Positions 45,568-55,580 of a DNA stretch of 64,000 nt are shown piece by piece. The notes below the pieces were generated by a model. That model worked only from the letters and a program-made list of their open reading frames with translations, was not told where the DNA came from and made no database searches. The position numbers were made by a program, and so were the translations under genes. Source of the DNA: Psychrobacter maritimus (lineage in GTDB: Bacteria; Pseudomonadota; Gammaproteobacteria; Pseudomonadales; Moraxellaceae); contig NZ_CAJHAJ010000007.1 in the NCBI RefSeq assembly GCF_904846345.1, forward strand, positions 62,001 through 126,000, written 5' to 3'. Positions within the stretch are counted from its first letter, which is position 1; each line of letters begins with the position of its first letter.

Positions 45568-45915
45568 TTATTTTACATACCAAGTTCTCTTTGAACCATC
45601 CCAACCAAAGTATTTAATATGAAAAGCTTCCATTGAAGCTACATACTGAGAAAGTATTAATGTTACATCACTTGCTTGGGGTATATCATCTTCATCAAGA
45701 AGATCCAAAAATTCAATAGTATCTTCATCAGCAAGCACTATACGTACTCTCTCTAGTAAACGATTAGCTATCTTAATTTTGTTTTTACTAACGGCTGATT
45801 CTGGTTTCTTCTTTGATATTTCTTTAAATTCTGAGTACATTGACTTTATTAAAGGCGTCATAGCATCATGTATCTGAGCTTTAGACTGAGTTGTATAATA
45901 TTTAATGTCTTCCAT
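45568..45915 (-). CDS. Hypothetical protein, paralogue B of the nuclease operon
   Basis: 115 residues, last gene of a four-gene AT-rich operon; AAGGAA five nt before ATG. Helical N-terminus (SKAQIHDAMTPLIKSMYSEFKEISKKKP) then acidic core LDLLDEDDIPQASDVTLILSQY and end KRTWYVK. It aligns with the gene upstream over most of its length (same SKK-P, IPQ/MPQ-SD, ILSQY and WYVK spots). No family known. Tandem duplication next to a nuclease-like gene suggests regulators, antitoxin-like partners or sensor subunits, but no direct evidence. Confidence 0.8.
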   Translation of the reverse strand: MEDIKYYTTQSKAQIHDAMTPLIKSMYSEFKEISKKKPESAVSKNKIKIANRLLERVRIVLADEDTIEFLDLLDEDDIPQASDVTLILSQYVASMEAFHIKYFGWDGSKRTWYVK

Positions 45916-45917
45916 AG

Positions 45918-46322
45918 CTATTCCTTAAGCTTTTTAGGCTTAGTAGTACGTATTTTTACTTTACCTCTTTCATCTCCTTTCTGGCCTTCATTAGCTTTCA
46001 CATACCAATACCATTGACCCAAATTCATTACGACATTATCTGCTCTCTGCTTTTCAAAGCATTGAAGATATTGAGATAGTATGAAAACGATATCACTATT
46101 TTGTGGCATATCTTCTTCTTCAAATAACTCAAAATCGTCAAAAGGCTTATACTTATCAGTTAAGAAACTATTACTTTGATTTAGCAATTTATTTATGAAT
46201 TTCAATTTAAATTTGTTTAATGCGTCATTTGGACTTTTCTTTGACAAAAGCGATATTTCTTCGTAAACACCTAATAACTGTACTGAAAGCTTTTCAAATG
46301 TATCAACGTCGTTTCTATTCAT
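45918..46322 (-). CDS. Hypothetical protein, paralogue A of the nuclease operon
   Basis: 134 residues, AAGGAG seven nt before ATG, 2 nt gap to the next gene. Shares with its neighbour LSKKSPNDALNKFKLKFINKLL, then FEEEDMPQNSDIVFILSQYLQ and WYWYVK. A basic C-terminal tail (KVKIRTTKPKKLKE) follows that the neighbour lacks. It lies 18 bp after the nuclease-like gene. Predicted helical, soluble; function unknown. Confidence 0.8.
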   Translation of the reverse strand: MNRNDVDTFEKLSVQLLGVYEEISLLSKKSPNDALNKFKLKFINKLLNQSNSFLTDKYKPFDDFELFEEEDMPQNSDIVFILSQYLQCFEKQRADNVVMNLGQWYWYVKANEGQKGDERGKVKIRTTKPKKLKE

Positions 46323-46340
46323 AATATATCTCCTTATTTG

Positions 46341-47717
46341 CTAAGAGGGACATGAACGTCTGAACTCTATGTATTTTTTCTTAAGAACCTCAATTGGCGC
46401 ACGTTGTTTACTTTCATAAACATCAACCATAAGCCTAAGATCTTCGTCCGTAATAGCTATAATGCATTTCCTTTGCGATGACCACAGATCTACGATATTT
46501 GATTCCATGGCTTTAGGTAGAGGATTTCTGGTCAAGAATACACCAAAACGTCCAATATTTGGTTGTAGGTATCTGTTCAACTGGTTGACATGATCTCTTT
46601 CTATCTTTTTTACGTTTTTAAGTTCAAATACAAGCTGTCTATTCTCGTATTCTGTAAATATCTCATCTAAGAAGTCGACATCCCTATTATTATAAAAAAT
46701 CAAATCACGAATATGGCGTCCCGAATCAGTTCTACTTTGCGTTTGAGCAAAATCTAAGTGTGGATAGAATAATGAGGCCAAGAGTTGAGTAGCTAGCTCT
46801 TCGTACTTCATATCCGCTCCGTTATCCTTACCTGTATTCAACTTAAGGATTTCATTTAACTTTCTTCTAGCAGATAAAACAGGGATTTGGCTGAAGAGCG
46901 GGTCACTGTGACAATCACTAGCATTTTTCTCTTTATATTTGACATATTCTTCAATCACTCCGTAATTATCGCGATTGAAATTTAAAACTTTAACTTTTTC
47001 AACTGGCTCATTAGGGTTAAATACCTCATCTCTAGGGCAATACTTTTGAAAATAATTTTCATAATTAATCCAAGGGTTAAACTTCAACCATCTTTTTGGG
47101 GTAAATATAATTGGTTCTTTAGTAGTAGGATTAACAGGCAGTCTTTGCTTTACGTTCAAATCAACTTTGTTAGTTCGATAATTATATAAAGTATCGAGAA
47201 TAACACCCTCTATAGGTATGGCATGAGTTTCACACTGCTCCATCGTATAATCAATCAAAAATGATTTGATATAGTTACAAGCAATATCACTGACTCTATC
47301 TTTTGATATTCCAGCAATGTAAAGCTGAATAACCTCGAAATGACTAAAACCAAATTGACTGTATTCTGGAATATTAGAGAACAAATCTAATATTTCTTTG
47401 GCTTGTTTGTTACCCATCCTCACACCCTTTCTGGTTTTGGAAACGCCAAGACCAACTTCAGAGCACTCAGAAATACTTACAAGAATTTCGATAGCTTCTT
47501 CTAATTTATTTTTTTTGACCAAGTAATTTAGTTGATTGAATGAATTGATAATCGTTGTATGAAGAGCTTGGTCTTGCTGTGATGGTGAATTCCAGAGAAG
47601 GAATGGGTCTACATAAAGAGGAATATCTTCGTCAAAAAATTGTATCGCAAAATCCAGCTTGGATTGAGATTTATGTATGCCATGATAGTCTGTTAATCTT
47701 GGTCGAATTAGTTCCAT
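46341..47717 (-). CDS. PD-(D/E)XK nuclease-like protein, unknown system
   Basis: 458 residues. The N-terminal two thirds (about 1-300) are unassigned (begins MELIRPRLTDYHGIHKSQSK; later FTPKRWLKFNPW). The C-terminal third (about 300-405) has the restriction-endonuclease fold pattern: E306/E307 in YEELATQLL, D338 in IRDLIF and E365-L-K367 in VFELKN, followed by a helix and FGVFLTRNP. This looks like an active nuclease centre. Flanked by a membrane protein gene and two small paralogues in one operon. The layout suggests defence or genome conflict, but no known system name can be attached. Confidence 0.8.
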   Translation of the reverse strand: MELIRPRLTDYHGIHKSQSKLDFAIQFFDEDIPLYVDPFLLWNSPSQQDQALHTTIINSFNQLNYLVKKNKLEEAIEILVSISECSEVGLGVSKTRKGVRMGNKQAKEILDLFSNIPEYSQFGFSHFEVIQLYIAGISKDRVSDIACNYIKSFLIDYTMEQCETHAIPIEGVILDTLYNYRTNKVDLNVKQRLPVNPTTKEPIIFTPKRWLKFNPWINYENYFQKYCPRDEVFNPNEPVEKVKVLNFNRDNYGVIEEYVKYKEKNASDCHSDPLFSQIPVLSARRKLNEILKLNTGKDNGADMKYEELATQLLASLFYPHLDFAQTQSRTDSGRHIRDLIFYNNRDVDFLDEIFTEYENRQLVFELKNVKKIERDHVNQLNRYLQPNIGRFGVFLTRNPLPKAMESNIVDLWSSQRKCIIAITDEDLRLMVDVYESKQRAPIEVLKKKYIEFRRSCPS

Positions 47718-47762
47718 TTGAGGATTTCTTCTATAAGGTTACATACAAGTAATATTCCAATT

Positions 47763-48440
47763 TCAGTTCTGATCGAGGAAAAGTATTACTGACTGTATAA
47801 AAGTATAAGGCAAGAGAATATAACTTGAATGCTTAACTAGACTGAAACCTAAGTTTCTTACTTGCTCTATGCCAGATTCGTAGTTCATAGTTGCAAGATT
47901 CAATACGTTTTGATTAGTTCTCACCTGCTCGAAAATATTTAGAATATCAATAATTTTAACTTCCGCTAATACCCTTATGTCTGACTGTGTTACTTTCAAA
48001 ACATAGAACAATGAAATTAATGCGAATATGTATATGCTCCAATAACATATTTTGTCCCAGTATTTTAAATACCTTTCTGAGAAGTAATCTGTATCATTGT
48101 AATAGCTAAATGATATTCTGAAAAACCATTCTTGTAGTACAGCCATGACAATAGCAAACCAGATAAATAAGAATAGTACAACTTTAGACAAAATCACAAA
48201 AAATAAACCTAGACCTAAGAATAGTGCCACTACAAGAGCAATTTTAAAAGCGTCATCTATGTTCTCTCTATTACTGTCTTTTGTAATAAGAAAAACTATA
48301 AGACTTACTAAAAATATAATTGATATAGTAAGGCTAGTCGCAATATTCATGAATAATGAGGGCAATATAAGTACTATACTAAAAAGGCTAAAGTATCTTA
48401 ATATATTTAACTCTTTATTATCAGTTATGATTTGCTCCAT
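47763..48440 (-). CDS. Multi-pass membrane protein of the nuclease operon
   Basis: 225 residues with GAGGG before ATG. Predicted helices at about 14-31, 33-50, 65-87, 90-110, 131-150 and 200-220, with a soluble segment (about 152-195; VTQSDIRVLAEVKIIDILNIFEQVRTNQNV) between the last two. No family recognised. First gene of the operon, 45 bp before the nuclease-like gene. A membrane subunit upstream of a nuclease recalls effector-plus-sensor designs in defence systems, which is inference only. Confidence 0.75.
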   Translation of the reverse strand: MEQIITDNKELNILRYFSLFSIVLILPSLFMNIATSLTISIIFLVSLIVFLITKDSNRENIDDAFKIALVVALFLGLGLFFVILSKVVLFLFIWFAIVMAVLQEWFFRISFSYYNDTDYFSERYLKYWDKICYWSIYIFALISLFYVLKVTQSDIRVLAEVKIIDILNIFEQVRTNQNVLNLATMNYESGIEQVRNLGFSLVKHSSYILLPYTFIQSVILFLDQN

Positions 48441-48827
48441 ATAGCCCTCTTATCATCGTCTTTATATTAAAATTAAATTTAACACATTCTGATTGCGAAA
48501 TAGTCTATAAGACTCTACTGCACGACTTCCACTGTCGTGAATCAAATTTAGGAATCGCTAATGTTGACTTAGGTGCGGTTTAGCCCTGATTGTAGCGGTT
48601 ATCCTGCTAGGCTGGACGAATTGCAATGGCTTGATTTAGGGTGGCGCGCGGAGCAGGCGACGCACCAAATCTTAGCCAATGCCTCGTCTAGACCAGCAGA
48701 TATGAGCGAAAAGCAGGATTAGCTACTTACTATTTTTTAGGTTTCAGATAAGCTCTAACAGCACCGCTACCTCTATCTTCCTTCTCTGGCAACATTGAGT
48801 TAGAAAACGTGGCGGTTTTCTATTGTC
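48441..48827. other. Intergenic region with an inverted-repeat-bounded GC-richer segment
   Basis: No gene. A hairpin CACGAC-7-GTCGTG lies at 48521-48539. The segment 48592-48726 is visibly GC-richer than the flanking DNA and bounded by imperfect inverted ends GTAGCGGTTATCCTGCT and AGCAGGATTAGCTAC. It may be a small mobile repeat marking the edge of the nuclease cassette. Confidence 0.55.
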
Positions 48828-48977
48828 TTAACTATCACCCTTACCTTTCTCCCTACGACACCGCTCAGAACAATATATTACCTGCTCCCAATCCTTTTCC
48901 CACTTTTTACGCCATGTAAAAGGACGCTGGCACACAGGGCAGATTTTTTGCGGTAAGTTTACCTTTTTATGTGCCAT
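48828..48977 (-). CDS. DUF2256 small zinc-ribbon protein (copy 1)
   Basis: 49 residues. Reads [20 protein letters not shown], then [20 protein letters not shown] and RREKGKGDS. The C-x2-C ... C-x3-C pattern and FTWRKKW match DUF2256, a tiny zinc-binding family of unknown role. GGAG is 5 nt before ATG. A second copy lies directly upstream on the same strand. Confidence 0.88.
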   Translation of the reverse strand: MAHKKVNLPQKICPVCQRPFTWRKKWEKDWEQVIYCSERCRREKGKGDS

Positions 48978-49016
48978 CGTCTGCTCCCTTTTATATCTCT
49001 ATTTCACTATTGACGC

Positions 49017-49187
49017 CTATTTATCTTCTTTTTGATGATCTAGACCCTCATATTTTTTAATACGCCGACATTGGTCCGAGCAATAGACCATGCTCTCCCA
49101 GTTTTTATCCAATTTTTTAGTCCAACTAAACTCGCGCTCGCAGACAGGGCAAAGTTTTTTGCGGACGTTCTTTTTTTTGTGCGCCAT
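49017..49187 (-). CDS. DUF2256 small zinc-ribbon protein (copy 2)
   Basis: 56 residues. Reads MAHKKKNVRKKLCPVCEREF, then SWTKKLDKNWESMVYCSDQC and RRIKKYEGLDHQKEDK. Same CPVC and YCS-x2-C pattern as copy 1, with a longer acidic tail. The two are clearly paralogues, 39 bp apart. It follows the giant ATPase gene (ends 49245) on the same strand. Confidence 0.88.
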   Translation of the reverse strand: MAHKKKNVRKKLCPVCEREFSWTKKLDKNWESMVYCSDQCRRIKKYEGLDHQKEDK

Positions 49188-49244
49188 AATTTTCTCATTG
49201 GTTTATTTCATACAGGAGTAGTTTACATCTATTATCAGTGCCTA

Positions 49245-52200
49245 CTACTCATAATCATCAAAGATTTTGTTTAGCCTGTTGAGACTATTGACGATTAGCT
49301 TACCAGATTGATCGGTACTGATATCAACCGCCAGCTTCTCATCCATCCGCATATTGAGTGGTGCAAGCGCCTCTTTGAGCGCATTTGCTATCAGCGCGGT
49401 CTGCTGATGAATATCAGGCCTATCACTATCTATCGTTTGACTCTTATCACTGTTGATTAGGCTTTCCGTTAAGCTATTAGACAAGCTATTAGACAAGCTA
49501 TCAGCCATTTTTTGCGCCACTTGTTCAATCGAATCGACTAGCTGTGCCATCAGCGCTTTTTGCACGTCTTGGTTTTGCTTGAGATACTCGCCTTCCGCTT
49601 TATGGTCGTGCTTATATATTTGCACCAATTGGCTCACGCTTTTCTCAAAGCCATTATCGATGCTGTCGCTGACGACCTTGGCATTGCTGATCACGCTATC
49701 GGCAAGGATTTTCTGTGCTTCCAACTGGTTATCGAGTTGGGCTTGCTGTCCTGCTTCTCGTAAGCGAGCGATTTGCTCTGGGTCATTTTTTGTTAAGTAT
49801 GTCTCAAACTGGCTACTAATGGCATTGAAGCCACTAACCAAGTCGACCAGCTGGGCAACGATACGTGCGCCAGTATCACCGTCTTCGCCGCCCATGGCCT
49901 TGTTACGTAAGAAGTCGGCTTTGATTTGCGCCCAACGCTCTGTTTCTGCTTCGGTTAAGGTACCGCGCATCTCGCCAAGCTTGAGCAAGTTACTCTCTGC
50001 GCCTTGGGTCAATAGGTGTGACTCGCCCAGATAGTGATCGTCTATCAGCTGGTTTAGCTCTTCTTCATTCATGACCGCCGACAGCTTTTCAGTCATCTTA
50101 TTCATATTGCGATAACTGCCTTGCAGTTTAAATATCGGCTCAACACGATATTTATCATCTTGCGAAGCGGAGGCAATATAGGCTTGGTTGACGTCCAGAA
50201 TGACTTCTTGCACCCTAAACATATGGCGCAAGATAGCGATAATCTCGTTAATCTCTGAGGTGCTATACGGATAAGTCAGCTCGCTGCTTTGTGTTTGAGC
50301 AAAGTTGGCATTGTCTGTTTTTGCCATTTTAATCAAACGATGGACATCGCTTAAATCACGGTTGGCAAGAGGTGCAAGTACGCTGTTAGAAGTCAGCGAG
50401 TTCTCGATATAACTGAGCGCAAACACCTCTTCCATGCCGCTCATGATATCGCCTAAGTTATAGATATCGGCACGGTTGGCAAGCATATCTGGCACTTTGA
50501 AGGCTTCGCCGCTCTCGGTATACGGATTACCTGCCATGACCACGCAGAACTTTTTGCCACGCATGTCATAGGTTTTTGTTTTACCTTGCCAAACACCATC
50601 GATACGCCGTGTGCCATCACCCAACGAGATAAACTTCTGCAAAAATTCCGCATGCGTATGCTGAATATCATCGAGATAGAGCATGACGTTATTACCCATC
50701 TCAAAGGCTAAGTTGATTTTATTTAGCTCTTCTCGGGCAGTGGCGTTAGGGGCTTTCTCTGGATCTAATGAGGTGACGTCATGACCAACTGAAGGACAGT
50801 TAATCTTCATAAAGATGAGGCCGAGACGATTTGCGACGTATTCCATCAAGGTGGTTTTACCATAACCCGGTGGCGATATCATCATGAGAATACCCATCAA
50901 GTCGGTACGCTTATCCTCGCCGACCGTGCCCATCTGTTTGGCGAGGTTGTCACCGATAAGTGGCAGATAGCTCTCGTTAATCAGACGGTTACGTACAAAT
51001 GAGGACAATGGACGCGGCATAAACTCGTCCAGTCGCAACGTCTCTTTTGAATCATGCAGTATCTCTGAGCGCATGGCCAGATAACGTCTGTAGGCAGGGA
51101 TAACTTGGGTATCATGATGGTGCAAACGATTTAGGAAGTCATCAACCGCAAAGGTTAAGGTCTGCTGATGAATACGTATATGCTCACCCAGCAGGTTATT
51201 GACTTGTATCTCAAGCGATACCTTACCCGTGCTACGCTCAAAGCTTTGCACTTGATTAAGCGGATTATTGATACTGGTCAATGAAGGCGTTGATGAGGTG
51301 ATTGAAGAAAATGACAAGGCTGATGGCGTAGCATTTGCGCCTTGATTGTCCATTTTTTTACTACCTTGCCCTTTATTAAAAGCCCCTTTATCAAAGCTAG
51401 CACCTGAATCAATGAGTCGTTGTACCAAAGCTTCACGCTGAGCATCATTTAATTGAGTAAGTAAAACGGCAATGGCTTCGGGCACATAATGACGGCCACT
51501 TTCTAATTGCTGCTTGCGTAGCGCCTCTTTTTCCTTACTCTCAGCAAGCTGCTCTTCACTGAGTGCCTCGCCTGCCTCATCCGTGCCATCAGCTAATACG
51601 TTAGCCAACTCAGTACCACCATAATTCTTATCAAGTAATGCATGAAACCAGGTTGCCAATAGCTCATAGGCTGACTTGGGCTGTAAGCCAAGCTTACCGA
51701 CTGAGGATTGTAGTTGGTCAAAACTGGCTGTCGCTTGCATGCTACCTGAGGCACTATTCAATGTTTGGCTTAGCTGCTCACACAACTGCTGCGCTTGTTG
51801 GCTGGTTTGCCAGTTTATTGTGCTATGCGCGCCTGCACTTGATTCCGCTGACTGCCCCATGACGCTCACCAAGTATTCACAAGCAAGCTGAACGTAGCTT
51901 CGTTTGAAAATGTTGGCGTTATGAACATCACTGGTATTTGAATCTAGTTCTGAATCAAGCTTTGATGATGACTGCTTGCTAGTGCCTTTATCAACGCTAG
52001 CACTGTCATCATTATGAGCGGTAACAAAGTCGCGCATTACTTGGCTCATGTCCTCGACTAACAATGCTTTAGCAGTATCGCTATTCAATGTACGGCGCAG
52101 CTGTTCAGCGGTGACAGCCCTATCTGTCCAGTTGCTCGCGCGCGTCAGCACGGACTCATTCAACCAATCGTCATAACCGAACTGGCGTAAGCTGTCTAAG

Positions 52201-55200
52201 CCCAGTGCTTGTACGATATTTAGCTGCCAATAGAATAATTGCGCCAACGCACGTACTTGCGGGGTATAAATCAGAAGCCCTGCCTCACGCAATGTCGGCA
52301 GTATTTGCATCAATAATAGCGTAGCATCATGATCATGAATGCCTTTGTCATAGCCAAGCTGATAGCGAGGGGTAGCGTAAGCTTTGACCAGTCTAGACAA
52401 TGGACTGTCGTTATCAATGTCACCATTAACATCTAAGGTAATGACAGTCGCATCGTATGCTTGATATAAACATTCTTCGGTTAATCCATCTTGGCTGTTC
52501 TTAGCACTTTCGATAATGCTATAGGCCAAATACTCCGCGCGGTACACCTTGTCAGACTCGGAAGCGATATTCATGTCCCAATACGGGCGCAAGGCGTTCA
52601 GCTCAGTATTATTAAGCACTTCATAATAGTCGGTACCCGTTAGATGCAAATTCAGCACGCGTGTGCCATCTGACTGTTGACGGCTCAATAAGGTCAAATC
52701 TAATGGCTGAGTATTGACCGAAAAACGGTGCTTGCCCAGCTTGATTATCTGACCGCCATCTTCAAACAAATCAGACTTATCTTTTAGACTCTTATAGCTT
52801 TCGATTTGGATGGCTTTTAGGCGGGCATCGATATCATCGGCTTTGACGCTAAAGCTCATCGCTTGCAGCTCTTTTGCGATGTTACTTACCTTTTGTACCA
52901 GACCATCTGAGGCAAAATAGGTATTTAACGCCTCTTCCTCTGTAAATCCAGTAACGCCAGTGCTTTGCGTGCGCTTCTTGATACTCTCAAGCATCCGCAG
53001 CGCACCATCGCCTAAGTTTTGTGCTTTGCGATTTCGAGCATCGAGCAGTTGCTGTTTATGATTTTCAAAGGTCTCGTAAATCTCTTCACGTTTACTGATG
53101 ATATCGGCTAAAAACCGATCACCGCTATTGGTCTCCGGATCAGCGAACTGGCTTTCCAGCTCTTCTAACTGCACTAATAGCTTTGCCATTTGCTCGTCTG
53201 ATTTCTCAGGTGTATTGGCAATAGATAAGGCATTGGCAATCGACTGACCAAACAGCTTAAACTGCGCGCCAAATTGCGCAATAGCCTCAGCTGAGCCTAG
53301 GTTTTTGCGTTTATGATTGAGCTTGGCTTTGCTTTGGTTCAAGCTCGCATAAATGGTCGATATGTCATCGATGATTTTCGTGCGTACTGTGGCATCGGCT
53401 ACATTCAACGTACCCAGCAGCTCGGTCAATAGATCTAACCCTTGCGCTGTTTCATCAATTTTTTCTAGTACAGGTTTTAGTTCAGCATTGGTTTCGGCGG
53501 TGTTTAAGCGCTCACTGACGTCTGCTAATATGCCTTCGTAACTTGATAGAGCCTCTTCACCACTTAAAAAAAGCACGGTTTTTTCGGCAAGTTCGCTCTC
53601 TGCTTCTTCTAATTGCTTTTGCAACGCTTGTAGCTTATCGCTATCTAAATAACGTAAATCTTCCAAGCTGACCAATCGGCCCTTTTGGCGTCTTAGTGCT
53701 GAAAGCTGATCCACATAATCACTGGCAGACTCAAAAGTAGTGACGCGTATCTGCCGCAAAATCTCGTTTTGCTGCGTGTCAGCATCACTCAAAGCTGTTT
53801 GGGTTTGCTTTTGGATACTTTGTACTTTGGCGAATTCATCTATGACCAATTCAGCCGTTGCCGTTACTTCCTTAATACTACTGGCGACTTCGTTAAGCTC
53901 AGGCTCAGACAGCCAATAGTAACTGTCAAAGAGACGATTGCTATTGTCAGCCAATTCTTCATAGAGCTTTTGTGACACGCTTTGATTATCAATGAGGCGA
54001 GTAATACTATAGAGATCGGAGATACCGCGCACCAACTCTTTATTACCAATTTTGCCATAAAAGCTGGTACTTTCAGGCAACTCACTGACATACTCAGGCG
54101 ACGCATAAGGTGTATGCCATATCTGCATCGGGTGAATGCGTGATGGTTCACTTTGATCACTAAACAGCATTAAACGCCCATTATCAGCTAATGCCATACC
54201 ATTGCAGTAAATAGGATTTGCCAATTGTTTCTTGATAAGATTATAAGGAAATAATCCTGTGATACCTAAAGCGACGTCATAAAATAAAAACAACACATCT
54301 TCGCCATTGGGCGATACGATTTTACGTTTAAATTTTAAGTCTTTAGCACCGACATTATTGGCATCGAACAGCTTATACTCACCCGTTTGCAGATAATAAC
54401 CACCCGGAAATATGATACCGTGATCCTCAGGCAGCTGCACACACGACTGTCCTATCGCATCTAAACGCAGTACCACTTCGGTCAAAGTGTTATAAACAAA
54501 ATAACGATAACTGTCTTCGCGATACGGCAGTATTTTCAGCAGTATTAAACTGCCAACTTTGGCATAAGCAATTTCAGCGTCAGTCAACGACTGGGTGCGG
54601 TCATTCACAGGCTCGCTATAAATACCCTGCCCTGATTGGGTGTTATCCTCAATCTTAATGGTCAAATCGCCACCAATAGTTTCCACAAATATGGTATCTA
54701 AGATATTCATATGCGGATGTTTACCATTGATCATCTGATCACGCGTGGTATCTACCCAATCAAAATCGTAAGCAGGAGGCAAATCGATATCACGTTCGCC
54801 TCGATTGTCTACGTAAACAATCTGGGCAGATTCTGGTATGCCTTGGCTAAAATCTAGGGCAAAACGAAACACCCGAATATCGGTGATACGCTCGCCAATT
54901 TGAAAGGCCAATAGCAACTTACTGTCTTTGACAGTCAGCTGAATTAACCGTGTCTGCTTGTAATAGCGATATAGCTCGTTAAAATCTTGGACAAATGCCT
55001 CTTGATCTAAAAAGGTATTTTTTAGATCCACTTCTTCCAGCTGATATTCTTGGTCAGTATGTTCGCTGCTATTGTTATCGGTAGTGCTTTGGGCGTTTGC
55101 TGTAGTTGCCCCGTTATCAGTATCAACAACGTTTTCGCTATTATTATCATCGTCATTTTTTTTAGCAGGATCTATCAATCGATATAGTGAGAGCACATCC

Positions 55201-55526
55201 TTGATATTACTCGCCCGCTTTAGCCCCATAAAGACGTTGTAGCCGAATAGCATATAATCACCGACTTGCACCATGTCTTGCGCCACACAGTTATATTCGG
55301 TGCGAATGCGGGTGCGAGCGATGACTTGCATTTGGGTACTGCCAAACTCTTGCAAGCGCGCATTATTCAGCTTGGCAGTTTGTTGCTCTAGACGAGCGCC
55401 CTGCTCAGTGAGACGTTTTTTAATAAGCTCATAAGCATTGCCTGAGGCGACCGCTTGATCCGTTTGCTCGGATTGGTTCTGGCTATTGGTATTATTTGGA
55501 TTGGTTGCGTTTTGCGTATCCGCCAT
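49245..55526 (-). CDS. Giant AAA ATPase of the DUF3686 'DNA repair ATPase' type
   Basis: 2093 residues. An N-terminal DUF3686 region (about 30-500, beta-rich; NAYELIKKRLTEQGARLEQQ, VGDYMLFGYNVFMGLK) is followed by long coiled coils (about 560-860), a helical middle region, and a C-terminal AAA domain with Walker A PPGYGKTTL near 1550 and Walker B MLYLDDIQH near 1612, then a helical tail rich in Gln/Ser. The family is annotated as DNA repair ATPase, but its role is not established. The association with flotillin (next upstream) suggests a membrane-linked machine. A terminator between them (55683-55714) weakens a strict operon. Confidence 0.9.
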   Translation of the reverse strand: MADTQNATNPNNTNSQNQSEQTDQAVASGNAYELIKKRLTEQGARLEQQTAKLNNARLQEFGSTQMQVIARTRIRTEYNCVAQDMVQVGDYMLFGYNVFMGLKRASNIKDVLSLYRLIDPAKKNDDDNNSENVVDTDNGATTANAQSTTDNNSSEHTDQEYQLEEVDLKNTFLDQEAFVQDFNELYRYYKQTRLIQLTVKDSKLLLAFQIGERITDIRVFRFALDFSQGIPESAQIVYVDNRGERDIDLPPAYDFDWVDTTRDQMINGKHPHMNILDTIFVETIGGDLTIKIEDNTQSGQGIYSEPVNDRTQSLTDAEIAYAKVGSLILLKILPYREDSYRYFVYNTLTEVVLRLDAIGQSCVQLPEDHGIIFPGGYYLQTGEYKLFDANNVGAKDLKFKRKIVSPNGEDVLFLFYDVALGITGLFPYNLIKKQLANPIYCNGMALADNGRLMLFSDQSEPSRIHPMQIWHTPYASPEYVSELPESTSFYGKIGNKELVRGISDLYSITRLIDNQSVSQKLYEELADNSNRLFDSYYWLSEPELNEVASSIKEVTATAELVIDEFAKVQSIQKQTQTALSDADTQQNEILRQIRVTTFESASDYVDQLSALRRQKGRLVSLEDLRYLDSDKLQALQKQLEEAESELAEKTVLFLSGEEALSSYEGILADVSERLNTAETNAELKPVLEKIDETAQGLDLLTELLGTLNVADATVRTKIIDDISTIYASLNQSKAKLNHKRKNLGSAEAIAQFGAQFKLFGQSIANALSIANTPEKSDEQMAKLLVQLEELESQFADPETNSGDRFLADIISKREEIYETFENHKQQLLDARNRKAQNLGDGALRMLESIKKRTQSTGVTGFTEEEALNTYFASDGLVQKVSNIAKELQAMSFSVKADDIDARLKAIQIESYKSLKDKSDLFEDGGQIIKLGKHRFSVNTQPLDLTLLSRQQSDGTRVLNLHLTGTDYYEVLNNTELNALRPYWDMNIASESDKVYRAEYLAYSIIESAKNSQDGLTEECLYQAYDATVITLDVNGDIDNDSPLSRLVKAYATPRYQLGYDKGIHDHDATLLLMQILPTLREAGLLIYTPQVRALAQLFYWQLNIVQALGLDSLRQFGYDDWLNESVLTRASNWTDRAVTAEQLRRTLNSDTAKALLVEDMSQVMRDFVTAHNDDSASVDKGTSKQSSSKLDSELDSNTSDVHNANIFKRSYVQLACEYLVSVMGQSAESSAGAHSTINWQTSQQAQQLCEQLSQTLNSASGSMQATASFDQLQSSVGKLGLQPKSAYELLATWFHALLDKNYGGTELANVLADGTDEAGEALSEEQLAESKEKEALRKQQLESGRHYVPEAIAVLLTQLNDAQREALVQRLIDSGASFDKGAFNKGQGSKKMDNQGANATPSALSFSSITSSTPSLTSINNPLNQVQSFERSTGKVSLEIQVNNLLGEHIRIHQQTLTFAVDDFLNRLHHHDTQVIPAYRRYLAMRSEILHDSKETLRLDEFMPRPLSSFVRNRLINESYLPLIGDNLAKQMGTVGEDKRTDLMGILMMISPPGYGKTTLMEYVANRLGLIFMKINCPSVGHDVTSLDPEKAPNATAREELNKINLAFEMGNNVMLYLDDIQHTHAEFLQKFISLGDGTRRIDGVWQGKTKTYDMRGKKFCVVMAGNPYTESGEAFKVPDMLANRADIYNLGDIMSGMEEVFALSYIENSLTSNSVLAPLANRDLSDVHRLIKMAKTDNANFAQTQSSELTYPYSTSEINEIIAILRHMFRVQEVILDVNQAYIASASQDDKYRVEPIFKLQGSYRNMNKMTEKLSAVMNEEELNQLIDDHYLGESHLLTQGAESNLLKLGEMRGTLTEAETERWAQIKADFLRNKAMGGEDGDTGARIVAQLVDLVSGFNAISSQFETYLTKNDPEQIARLREAGQQAQLDNQLEAQKILADSVISNAKVVSDSIDNGFEKSVSQLVQIYKHDHKAEGEYLKQNQDVQKALMAQLVDSIEQVAQKMADSLSNSLSNSLTESLINSDKSQTIDSDRPDIHQQTALIANALKEALAPLNMRMDEKLAVDISTDQSGKLIVNSLNRLNKIFDDYE

Positions 55527-55580
55527 CGTTGCTCGTCCATTTTATTTTCAGGCAATAAGATAAATCTAAGGTTTTTTTGA

